The notes below the pieces were generated by a model. That model saw only the letters and a program-made list of their open reading frames with translations, ran no database searches and had not been told where the DNA came from. 64,000 nucleotides of DNA from Hyphomonas sp. (GTDB lineage Bacteria; Pseudomonadota; Alphaproteobacteria; Caulobacterales; Hyphomonadaceae): contig CP051229.1 in assembly GCA_017792365.1 (NCBI GenBank), positions 1,984,001-2,048,000 of the forward strand, in the 5' to 3' direction. Both the position numbers and the translations under genes were made by a program. Positions 8,423 through 16,551 of the stretch are shown here, one piece after another; the first letter of the stretch is position 1; each line of letters opens with the position of its first letter.

Positions 8423-10781
8423 CTAGAACTCGGTGGTCAGCGAGATCGAAACCGTCCGCGGGCTTTGCGGCCGGAAGAAGCCGTCCCCGGTGACCGACGT
8501 GAACACGAAGGCGAGAACATCTTCATCGAAGATGTTGTCGACGTTCAGCCGCGCGCTGATGTTCTCGATCGGACCGATGCCGAAGCCATCGCCAAAATCG
8601 ACATAGCCCGAGACGATGGTGAAGGCCTCCATCTTTGAGGTGTTGATGAAGTTGGCGTAGCGCTCGCCCGTATAGCGCGCCGATAGGTTGGCCACGAGAT
8701 ACGGGGTCGGTTCCCATGTCACACCGCCGGTCAGGAAGTATTCCGGGCTGTCGGGAAGCAGATTGCCTGCGATGGCCGCTACACCCGGAATGTCATCCTG
8801 GAACGTGGTGTGGTTGTAGGTGAAGTTGCCGTTGAAATAGACGGCGTCGTTCAAGACCTCCGGCTTCCAGGCGCCGGTGAGTTCAAGCCCGTAGGCTTCG
8901 ACGCTGCCGACGTTCTGGCTGTAGGTTTCCAGCGTGCCGCCGGTGCCAGGCACTTCGGAAGAGAAAGCCTCGAGGCGATTGTCGAACGTCGTGTAATAGA
9001 GTGCGGCCGCGCCCGTGAACCCGCCGCGCAGGGTGCGCACCCCGATTTCGAGGTTCTCTGATTCTTCGCCCTCCGGCGCCGGTACGGTGACGACGTTGGA
9101 CGGCGCGGTCGAGAAGATGTCGCGGCCGCGCGGCAATGCATAATTCTGCGCGTAGGACGCAAACACCTGTTCGGTCGGCGTCAGCTCATAGACAACCCCG
9201 ACCATAGGCAGGAAGTTGTCCTCGAACGTCTCCGAAACCATCTGCGGCCCCCACCCGGGCACAGAGACCCCGGCGACGGTCCGATAGTAGTCGTTGTAGT
9301 CCCGGAACCCATCCAGCGCGTAATCGATCCTCAGGGATTTCACGCCCACTTCCAGCGTCATGCGGTCATCCAGCAGGCTGATGGAATCCTTGATGAAGAG
9401 CTGGAGCGACTCCGCTCGGAATTGTAGAGGCGGCGAAAGTAGTTCACCTCGTCGTACAGGACAGCGCCCGACTGGATGCCGCCCACGTGGTTGAGACGCT
9501 GCTGCGAGCGCGTGTAGTCGTCGAGTTCGGTCCACGCGCCGGCGGTGATCGTGTGATTGGCGATTTCCAGCGTGCCGGATGCAACAACGCCCTTGCGGTG
9601 ACCGCCAACCCCGGAAACGCCGAATGCCGTGCCCCGCGGCGCGGTGACAGGCAGACCAGCGGCGAGTTGTGCTTCATAGCGCGCGTTCACGGAGGAATAG
9701 GATTCCGGAGACACGCCGTATCCGTCCTTGTCCTCGTAGTAGGCCGTCACTTCCAGATCGAAATTGTCGCCGACATTGGTCGCGAACGTGCCGCCATAAA
9801 GCGAGTCCTGGCGAATATTGACGCGATCGAGATACCAGCCCGTCGCGGCGCTGCCGATGGCGCCAATTTCACCGGGATAATCGTCGGGTTCGCCGAGCAC
9901 GCCAGCCGGGAGGTCCTCAGCGTATCCGCAAAAGCGCCCGCCCTCGCCGTTTGCGCACGGCGTGCCGGCCTCGTACTGGGCGCGGCTGACGGACGGACTG
10001 TCGTAATCGAAGAAGTCGTTTGCGACGTACTTGAGGGTAAAATACGTGTCGTAGTCGAACTCGTACTTGATCTTCCCTTCCCAGTGTTCGCGATCAATAA
10101 AGCCCGCGCCGCGCCACAGATCGCTGTCCGTCTTCGACCGTGAGATGTAGGCGGAGAAGCCGCCGATATTGCCTGTCTCGAGCTTCACGAACGTGCGGAG
10201 CAGGTTGTCGTCGCCCCCGGCGACAGAGACCATACCGCCCATTTCCTGATCGGGGTCGATCGACTGGTATTCGATAATCGGCCCCGTGGAGGCGTAGGAC
10301 GGTTGTGAGACATCGCCTGCCCCGGCGATGCGACCACTGCGCCGAGATTTTCGTTATCGACATAACGAAAGATGGGTGAGCCCCCGAAGGCGTCCGAACG
10401 TCCCATCGGGATGCCATCCAGGACAAACCCGATCTGCTGCAAATTGAAGGCGCGTGTGGTGACCGAGTTGCCGAACTCGTACAGACCCAGCGCGCCATCG
10501 GTTTGAACGTTGAAGCCCGGAAGCTGCTCCAGCATCTTCAGTCCGGAGATCCCGGCGGGCGCAGACAGCAACGCCTCGCGCGTCACCGCAACCGTGTTGG
10601 ATGTTTCATCAAGGCCGATCGATTCATCCGCCTGCGAGAGACGGCGCCCCGTGATGATCACCCGCTCAGCATCCCCTTCGAGCGTGACAGTCTCCTGGGC
10701 GCCTGCGTCGGGAACGGCTGCCAGCGCGGCGAAGCTTGCGCACGACAGGAGTAGTTGAGCACGAATTGCTCTCGTCTTCAT
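8423..10781 (-). CDS. TonB-dependent outer-membrane receptor, interrupted by two 1-nt deletions
   Basis: Outer-membrane active transporter that takes up a scarce ligand using TonB energy. The N-terminus has a cleavable signal (ending near PDAGAQ). The plug domain follows, with blocks such as LKMLEQLPGF, RAFNLQQIGFVLDGIPMG and NENLGAVVASPG. A long beta-barrel ends in the classic terminal Phe (SLTTEF). The reading frame breaks twice: at the CCCC run 10320-10323, after VVASPG, and near 9413-9417, after RRLYNSE. Adding one base at each site gives a continuous 786-residue protein of normal size, with VVASPGAGDV and NSEAESLQLF restored. The start ATG is at 10779-10781. Sequencing error is more likely than a pseudogene. 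Substrate unknown; the TauE-like permease and exported hydrolases in the cluster give only weak hints. Confidence 0.85.
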
Positions 10782-10921
10782 GGCAGTGTCCTTTTTTGCG
10801 ACTTTTTCGAGTGGCGCCTGTTCCCCGCCCTCAGCGTCGCGTCGACTTCACTGCTCGCATCCGCAGCATTCAACGCGCGCGTTTGAAAAGAACCTGCAAA
10901 ACCATGAATTCCCGGCGGTTT

Positions 10922-10944
10922 GCATTGTTGCAATGCAACAATGC
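10922..10944. promoter_or_regulatory. 23-bp perfect palindrome, candidate operator of the TonB receptor
   Basis: Two 11-bp half-sites (GCATTGTTGCA and its exact reverse complement) flank one central base. The site lies about 140 bp upstream of the TonB receptor start, in an AT-richer patch of an otherwise GC-rich spacer. Its length and perfect symmetry fit a dimeric repressor site (LacI/GntR/TetR type). No regulator gene is adjacent, so the cognate protein is unknown. A transcript hairpin is possible but the loop would be too tight, so a DNA site is the better reading. Confidence 0.6.
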
Positions 10945-10951
10945 CTGCGGT

Positions 10952-11197
10952 TTACGCAGCGGCACGTTGTCGTGATCTGTCGAGGCTGACGCACAACGCC
11001 GTCGACCGCCATTGCGACCCCAAAGCCAGCCCGCCAGCGGCAACGCGCGGGGGATCGACCGCCGCCTGGATCGGCGCGAACGCGTTGAGCAGATGCCAGC
11101 CCAGCGACACGATTTCCACCGCTTCGCGGCCGACGATCGGCGTGATCACGTGATGGCCGTACGCTTCGCAGAACGGTTCGACGGCAGGCGCGACCAT
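10952..11197 (-). CDS. Small hypothetical protein (doubtful)
   Basis: An 81-codon frame whose ATG (11195-11197) is preceded by a good GGAGG ribosome site eight bases away. The first 50 residues (MVAPAVEPFCEAYG, then GREAVEIVSLGWHLL) look like ordinary protein. The C-terminal part becomes Arg/Ser-rich and implausible, as if a longer gene had been truncated. No family is recognised. It could be a degraded remnant or a chance frame. Confidence 0.25.
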   Translation of the reverse strand: MVAPAVEPFCEAYGHHVITPIVGREAVEIVSLGWHLLNAFAPIQAAVDPPRVAAGGLALGSQWRSTALCVSLDRSRQRAAA

Positions 11198-11353
11198 CAG
11201 TTCAACCTCCGCAAAACCCGTTCGCGAGGCGCGCATGGGCGCAAATGTTCGACCAACACCTACTGGCACTCAGGTTCACTGCGCTCGGAGAAGGGATACG
11301 AATTGGGCGGCCCGAATACTGGGCCGCCCCTAGCTTCGCATCCGAGTGTGGTG

Positions 11354-12499
11354 TCAGGCGAAGTATGCCTTCAGGGCCATACAATACCTTTCGACATCTG
11401 CGATCTTGCCCATCGACACGCGTGACCATTCGGTCAATTCGCCGTACGGACCTCTGATCATGACCTGCTGTTCGGCCATCGCCGCGCGCAGCGCCTCCGC
11501 ATCCGGAACCTTGACGTAGATGAAGTTGGTTTCTGACGGCAGGTGAGTAAGGCCGGCCGCCTTGACGGCCTCCGACACCATCGCCCGCGCCTCAGCAACC
11601 TTCGACTTTGACATCGCAAGAAAACCTTCGTCGTTATATGCGGCGACGGCGGCAGCGACTTGCGGCGCACCCATCCATGACATGACGTAGGAAGATATCT
11701 TCGAGGCGTTCTCCTCGTTCGCCATCATGTAGCCAATGCGCATACCGGCCATTCCATAGATCTTGGAGAAGGTCCGGGCGACAATGACATTCTCACCGGC
11801 GCGCACGAGGTCCATCACCGTGTTGCCATCCGGATCGTCCGTCAGCTCATTGTACGCTTCGTCCACAATCACCGTGCACTTCTTTGAAACGCGTTCGCAA
11901 AAGCCCTTCAGGGCGACAGGGTCGAGCAGCTTGCCGGTTGGGTTGTTTGGATTGCAGATGTGGACCAGCGAGACGCTGTCATCGACAGCCGCCTCCATTC
12001 CCTCCAGGTCGATGTCCCACGCTTCGGTCAGTGGAACGCGTCTGACTGTGGCGCCCTTCTGTTCGGCGTAAAGGACCGTGGTTTCCCAGAACAGCGAGGG
12101 CACGACCAGCGTACCCTCCGCGCCCCAAGCCATTGCAACGGCGGCCAGCGCTTCGCCCGAACCGGTCGACAGAGCCACCTGGCTGGGCGCGATGCCGTGC
12201 TTTTCGGCGATCATGGCCTGAAGGTATGCTGTGTCGGCGTAATAGGCCCCCTGCCCGGTCGCCTCGGCAACCGCCGGCATCACTCTCGGACTCGGGCCAT
12301 AAGGGTTTTCGTTCCGAGACAGCAGGGCGATGCCCGGCTTAGGACCGAACATGTTTGGCGGTAGCGGGCTTGGCGGCGCGGCAGGCGTCTCCACGACCCG
12401 GAGCTCGGGCGTGCTCTGAGTCGCGCAGGCGGCGGCCAGCGCGGCGCTGCTGCCCAAGGCGCCAGTCAGCAGGAGCCGGCGGTTGATTTGGTGTCTCAT
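11354..12499 (-). CDS. Exported PLP-dependent aminotransferase (histidinol-phosphate aminotransferase-like)
   Basis: Fold-type I aminotransferase of the HisC-like class I/II family, 381 aa. The PLP-site residues are visible: SRNENPYGPSP near the N-terminus, CNPNNPTGK (182-190), DEAY (213-216), the Schiff-base lysine in TFSKIYGMAG (about K246) and the C-terminal Arg in WSRVSMG. Unusually it begins with a Tat-like NRRLLLTG and a lipobox LAAAC (Cys about 25), predicting an exported, lipid-anchored enzyme instead of the cytosolic biosynthetic one. Start ATG 12497-12499 has GAGGAG upstream. It shares the strand with the TauE permease upstream and the TonB receptor downstream. Confidence 0.85.
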   Translation of the reverse strand: MRHQINRRLLLTGALGSSAALAAACATQSTPELRVVETPAAPPSPLPPNMFGPKPGIALLSRNENPYGPSPRVMPAVAEATGQGAYYADTAYLQAMIAEKHGIAPSQVALSTGSGEALAAVAMAWGAEGTLVVPSLFWETTVLYAEQKGATVRRVPLTEAWDIDLEGMEAAVDDSVSLVHICNPNNPTGKLLDPVALKGFCERVSKKCTVIVDEAYNELTDDPDGNTVMDLVRAGENVIVARTFSKIYGMAGMRIGYMMANEENASKISSYVMSWMGAPQVAAAVAAYNDEGFLAMSKSKVAEARAMVSEAVKAAGLTHLPSETNFIYVKVPDAEALRAAMAEQQVMIRGPYGELTEWSRVSMGKIADVERYCMALKAYFA

Positions 12500-12569
12500 G
12501 ATCGATCTCCTCGCATGGTCCGTGATCAATTTGTGGTCGTGGGCTGGACGCTGCGCGCCGCGTCCACGT

Positions 12570-13508
12570 CTAGGTGGGTGACAAATGTTCCGGGGGTGAG
12601 CCGCCAAGCGGTGGGATTGCCGCAGTCAACGGTGACGAACTCAGCATGAAGCCCGCTGTCACGAGCAGGTAGACGCCGAATACGCGCTTCAGGACTTTCG
12701 GGTTCAGGCTGTGCGCCATCGATGCGCCGATCGGCGCAGTGATTACGCTCATCACCGTGATGGCGACCAGTGCGATCATGTTGACGTAGCCGACGGATCC
12801 CAAGGGCAGGCCGGGCGTCTGGAATCCGAGCGCCATGCTTGCGAGGGCGCCTGGTACGGCGATGATGGTGCCGAAGCCGGCAGCAGTCGCCACCGCCCGA
12901 TGTATGCCGACGCCGTTCAATGTCATGATCAGCACTGCGGGCGTGCCGCCACCAATTCCCAGCAGCGCACAGAACGCCCCCAGCACGCTGCCCATCCCAG
13001 CCCGCGCGACGCCTGAGGGCATCTTTTCTTCGGTCCGCGCGAACTTCGAAAGGACAGGCGCCAGGAAGTGCACACCCATCAGCCCGACTCCCAGACCGAA
13101 GATCGCGCGCAGCCAGTCTCCAGACACACGGTCCGCGACAAGCACGCCGGCGATCACCCCCAGTCCTACCCAGGGCAACCAACCCTTCAGTATCTGCCAG
13201 TCGACCGCGCCACGCTTGGCGTGCGCTTGAGTGGACCGCAGCGACGTGAAGAGTATGGTTGCGAGCGAAGTGCCAATCGCAACATGCATCGTATGGGCGG
13301 GGTCCCCCCCGCCCGGAAGCACCGTCAACAACATCATCAGCGCCGGCACGACGACGAAGCCGCCGCCAATTCCAAACATCCCCGCGACAAGCCCGGCGAA
13401 AAGACCGGCTGCCAGCATTGCAGCGACCAACGGCCCGTAGGTCATCAGTAATTCTTGCGCGCCCGTACCCCCCGCGACCGCCGCGCTGGTGACACCCACG
13501 AACAGCAT
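12570..13508 (-). CDS. TauE/SafE-family sulfite/organosulfonate exporter
   Basis: A 312-residue inner-membrane permease of the TauE/SafE (DUF81) family, which typically moves sulfite, sulfoacetate or related anions. Two repeated halves are visible: the N-terminal glycine-rich AGLVAGMFGIGGGFVVVPAL and the C-terminal FCALLGIGGGTPAVLIM. Each is followed by hydrophobic helices, eight or so in all. The start ATG 13506-13508 (MLFVGVTS) has GGGAGC upstream; the longer upstream frame is Arg-rich and improbable. It lies 70 bp before the exported aminotransferase on the same strand and may be cotranscribed with it. Confidence 0.85.
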   Translation of the reverse strand: MLFVGVTSAAVAGGTGAQELLMTYGPLVAAMLAAGLFAGLVAGMFGIGGGFVVVPALMMLLTVLPGGGDPAHTMHVAIGTSLATILFTSLRSTQAHAKRGAVDWQILKGWLPWVGLGVIAGVLVADRVSGDWLRAIFGLGVGLMGVHFLAPVLSKFARTEEKMPSGVARAGMGSVLGAFCALLGIGGGTPAVLIMTLNGVGIHRAVATAAGFGTIIAVPGALASMALGFQTPGLPLGSVGYVNMIALVAITVMSVITAPIGASMAHSLNPKVLKRVFGVYLLVTAGFMLSSSPLTAAIPPLGGSPPEHLSPT

Positions 13509-14551
13509 GCGAGTTTGCTCCCAATTTAAGCCGGCATCCCCGCGTCGCGCGGATACAACGCTGGACGCGCAACCCGCGAGATCGCGATGGGAGAAGGGGA
13601 ACAAGCCGCCAGCTGCAAGGCGCGTGAGTGGGCGCTGCACGGAGTCGACCGGGTGGCGGTGGTCGACGTCGTTGTCGGAATCTGGATTCCATTGGTTCGC
13701 GGATGTGTAACGCTCAGCCGAACACTGATCGCGTCGCAGGCGTTTGCGAACGATCGGCGCGCTTCAGGCTGTCCCAACAGCCTGCTTTCGGACCGCTTAA
13801 ACCGGTGAGCGCCGCCGAACAGATAGACCGGTTGAGTATCTCGAGCTGCTAGCTGTAGCGGCTCTTCCGCCTCCGGCGCCTGTAACCACGCAGCGCCTCT
13901 CAGGATCGCAGTGGTGAGTGCGATCGTTGAAGCCCGCGACCGCGGGGAAGTGATCAGTTTGTCCATCTGGTTCCTGACTCATAAGCGTCCGGTGAACCTC
14001 CCTAGCGTTTTCCCCAGTCGATCATCCACGGTCCCCGGGCGTCCATCGGAAACGCCGGATGGACGGCGAAAACCGACCCGATGCCAGAATTTTCGGCGGG
14101 GTGTTTGGGCGCATAATCGACCGCCCGGCGCTCAGGGCGATAGCAATCGAACGCAGACCAGGCCGCAGCCTGCGTAGAACTCACCGGAGCATTGGGCGGG
14201 CCTGCCGCACGGTAAAGCCGACCGCCCCGAGATTTTCGCAGCTAGTCGCGATTATCCATCAGCGCGCACAAACTCTCATCAACGATGCTCAACACCGCAT
14301 CAGATGCCGCGGCGCCTCACAGCCCCCGAACAAGATTTGTGCTGATCCGCAATCGAAATCATCACTGACAGAAACAGCGCTGGGCGGAGGAAGCGGCGCC
14401 GAAACACCTGCCGTTAGCGCATGGGCGGATTGAAGCGACGGTATGGCCGGATGGCGTCCGGTTAAAACCGCCATTGACGCAACGCGAGGCGCAGGACCGA
14501 TGGCCCGAACGGTTCAAGCGCAAGCGAGCCGACCGGAAGGCTGGCGAGTTT
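13509..14551. other. About 1 kb without a recognisable gene
   Basis: Several frames of 60-150 codons exist on both strands, but their translations are Arg/Ser/Pro-rich, lack ribosome sites and match no family I know. I see no tandem repeats, transposase fragments or tRNA-like structures. The interval separates the TauE gene from the HxlR gene and may contain decayed sequence. It is the largest apparently empty stretch in the window. Confidence 0.5.
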
Positions 14552-15505
14552 CTACCTGAGACTCTGGTGAACCTCGACATCCCCTGGAAGCACAGCTTCG
14601 CCACAACTCATGCATGCGACCTTTGGGTCCAGCGCAAGTCGACATTCCTTGTGTTCGAGCAGGATGGGCGGGCCCTCTGGTGCGGCGTAGTACTTGTCAC
14701 CCCAGAGCTGCAGCATGACGAGGATCGGGTAGTAGTCGACGCCCTTCTCGCTCAGCCGGTATTCCAGCCGCTTCGATGCGTCGCCGACTGGCGTCGGTTC
14801 AAGAACGCCAAACTCGACCAGCCAGGCCAGCCGCTCACTCAGGATGTTCGTGGCCATGGCAGTATCTTCGAGAATCTCGTCATAGCGCCGGAGGCCAGTG
14901 AAGATCGACCGCAGGATCAGACTAGCCCAGCGGTCGCCGAGAAGTTCGGCCGCATCAGTAAACAGCATTTCGTTGCGCGAGGACTCAGTCCTGTCCCGGC
15001 GCTGGCGCCGGCGATGGTAGCGCGGCGTCATCAGCCCGAGGCCGGGACCTTCAGCCCACGACACCGTCCGCGCATCGAACGGTTGATGGCAGGCGCCACA
15101 CTGAGGGACCGGAACCAGCTCGGCCCCGCACGACTTGTGAACCAGCGCGACCCGAAACGTCTTTTGCGTCCCGCACCAATTCTGCTCCCAGCGCAACAGC
15201 ATCAGCGTCACCCAGAACAGGTCAGCGCCTTTCGTTGTCAGCCGGTATTCCTGATGCGTCGCGCCCGATCTCGCATCGCCTTTCATGACGACGTCGGCGC
15301 GGATCAATCGTCTCAGCCTGTCTGACAGGAGCGCCCTGGTCAGCCGGGTGCGGCTCTCGATCTCGCCAAAACGATGCTCGCGCAGCCAGATCGCCTGCAA
15401 CACCATCAGCGTCGGCACATCGCCCAGGACATCCAGCGCGCGCCAGATCGAACAGGTGCGGATCATCCGTGGCGTCTGCGGCTTGTCTCGCGTCAGGACC
15501 TTCAT
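14552..15505 (-). CDS. Double-domain HxlR-family transcriptional regulator
   Basis: A 317-residue protein holding two HxlR-type winged-helix units in tandem; typical family members are a single domain of 100-150 aa. Unit 1 (about 1-150) has CSIWRALDVLGDVPTLMVLQ, LLSDRLRRL and EYRLTTKG. Unit 2 (about 175-317) has DAAELLGDRWASLILRSIF, NILSERLAWL and EYRLSEKG. Each unit ends in a short Cys-containing tail (HKSCGAELVPVPQCGACHQPF and HKECRLALDPKVACMSCG), which could bind metal or sense thiols. It probably binds DNA as an intramolecular pseudo-dimer. The next gene downstream on this strand is the distant TauE; its target is unknown. Confidence 0.85.
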   Translation of the reverse strand: MKVLTRDKPQTPRMIRTCSIWRALDVLGDVPTLMVLQAIWLREHRFGEIESRTRLTRALLSDRLRRLIRADVVMKGDARSGATHQEYRLTTKGADLFWVTLMLLRWEQNWCGTQKTFRVALVHKSCGAELVPVPQCGACHQPFDARTVSWAEGPGLGLMTPRYHRRRQRRDRTESSRNEMLFTDAAELLGDRWASLILRSIFTGLRRYDEILEDTAMATNILSERLAWLVEFGVLEPTPVGDASKRLEYRLSEKGVDYYPILVMLQLWGDKYYAAPEGPPILLEHKECRLALDPKVACMSCGEAVLPGDVEVHQSLR

Positions 15506-15524
15506 TCGGCTCAGCGTCCCGCGA

Positions 15525-16391
15525 TCAGGCGCCGCGCCGCGGCGGCAGCGGGATCAACTTCGAGGTCCGGGCCTTGTAGTCCGTGTAGGTCGGATCATCG
15601 CCCCACTTCACTTTCGCCGCCCGATCAAGGGTCGGAATCCCGCTGACCCGCAGCAGCAGCACCAGGACGAAGACTGGCGAAATCAGCGCCGCCCAACTCC
15701 ACCCGCCAAGGACAGGCAGAGCGATGACCGCAATCCCCGCCCACAGCAGGATCTCGCCGAAATAATTGGGGTGCTGCGACCATGCCCAGAGGCCATGCGT
15801 GATGAAGCGGTCGCGATTGTCCGGCTTGGCGCGAAAGGCGATCTTCTGAGAGTCCGCAATGACCTCCAGCAGGAAGCCGACCGCCCACATGGCGGCGCCA
15901 ATGTAGAACACGACGCCAAGCGGCCGGCCGTCATCCAGCGCAATCACGGCGATCGCGCATGCCGAGGTCAGCGTCACCCACATCCCCTGAAGCGTCCACA
16001 CGCCAAAGAACCGCACTGGATTGGCCTTGATCTCCCGGAAGCGCTTGTCCTCGCCAGCGCGCCGGATGCGCGTGAACAACATGAAGCCCAGCCTCACCGC
16101 CCAGACTACGACCATCGCGGCGACGATCTGCGCCCGCAGGCCATGCGGCGCCGCGAGCCATAGCGCGACGCCGACGACGCTCAGATAGGTCAATGACCCG
16201 GTCAGATCGAAGTATGTTTCTGTCCGGAATGCGATCGCGGGCAAGGCCGCCGCCCAGTTGATGGTGAAGGCCAGCACGGCGCAGACGAATGTGACGGGCA
16301 TGGCGCGCCAGTGCGAGCCCTCCAGTCCAATCAGCCACGTGAGGCCCATGACCAGGCCGGCGACAATGAACAGCACCAGAAGCCTTGCCAT
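15525..16391 (-). CDS. DUF1295 / steroid 5-alpha-reductase-like membrane protein
   Basis: A 288-residue integral membrane protein of the DUF1295 family, related to steroid 5-alpha reductases and isoprenylcysteine methyltransferases. Six or more hydrophobic segments are visible. The C-terminal signature WSQHPNYFGEILLWAG carries the NADPH/lipid-site His and Asn typical of this fold. Start ATG 16389-16391 (MARLLVLFIV) is directly followed by a transmembrane segment. It lies 19 bp upstream of the HxlR gene. The substrate cannot be read from sequence; bacterial homologues are mostly uncharacterised. Confidence 0.85.
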   Translation of the reverse strand: MARLLVLFIVAGLVMGLTWLIGLEGSHWRAMPVTFVCAVLAFTINWAAALPAIAFRTETYFDLTGSLTYLSVVGVALWLAAPHGLRAQIVAAMVVVWAVRLGFMLFTRIRRAGEDKRFREIKANPVRFFGVWTLQGMWVTLTSACAIAVIALDDGRPLGVVFYIGAAMWAVGFLLEVIADSQKIAFRAKPDNRDRFITHGLWAWSQHPNYFGEILLWAGIAVIALPVLGGWSWAALISPVFVLVLLLRVSGIPTLDRAAKVKWGDDPTYTDYKARTSKLIPLPPRRGA

Positions 16392-16401
16392 GACCTGTCC
16401 T

Positions 16402-16539
16402 CTATGCGCCCCGGCCGACGACGAAGGAGCACTTCGTCGTGCCCCGCGATGTGTCGAGAAGCATCCGCACGCCGGTGGCGCCAACCGGATGGCCAAGCCC
16501 CATCAATCCGCCATCCAGAATGAATGCGGGTTTGCCCAT
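16402..16539 (-). pseudogene. Thiolase C-terminal relic
   Basis: A 45-codon frame that ends 10 bp before the DUF1295 gene. It reads ILDGGLMGLGHPVGATGVRM, the unmistakable thiolase active-site block around the catalytic His, then jumps after LLD to GTTKCSFVVGRGA, the usual end of such enzymes. The 30-50 residues that normally separate these blocks, and the first 300-plus residues, are missing. It is therefore a remnant of an acetyl-CoA acyltransferase gene with an internal deletion. The intact thiolase at 23.5 kb is of a different subtype (GGSLAIGHPLAATG). Confidence 0.75.
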
Positions 16540-16551
16540 CCCTCCACCCCC

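Larger units (their letters stand above)
10782..11353. other. Intergenic region upstream of TonB receptor
   Basis: 572 bp between the aminotransferase stop and the TonB receptor start. It contains a long perfect palindrome at 10922-10944 and one weak small reading frame (10952-11197, minus strand), listed separately. The remainder shows no recognisable gene. Receptor promoter elements are expected between 10782 and the palindrome but cannot be assigned with confidence. Confidence 0.5.

Noticed and set aside
9413-10781. TonB receptor as three separate real genes
   Set aside because: The pieces are consecutive segments of one receptor (plug, early barrel, late barrel) in different frames; one-base corrections join them exactly.
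13526-13966. Minus-strand frame of about 146 codons
   Set aside because: Ser/Thr/Arg-rich, partly beneath the TauE leader, no ribosome site and no recognisable domain.
14002-14184. Small minus-strand frame ending PWMIDWGKR
   Set aside because: The sequence looks somewhat protein-like, but the start is a GTG without ribosome site and I recognise no family; too weak to call.
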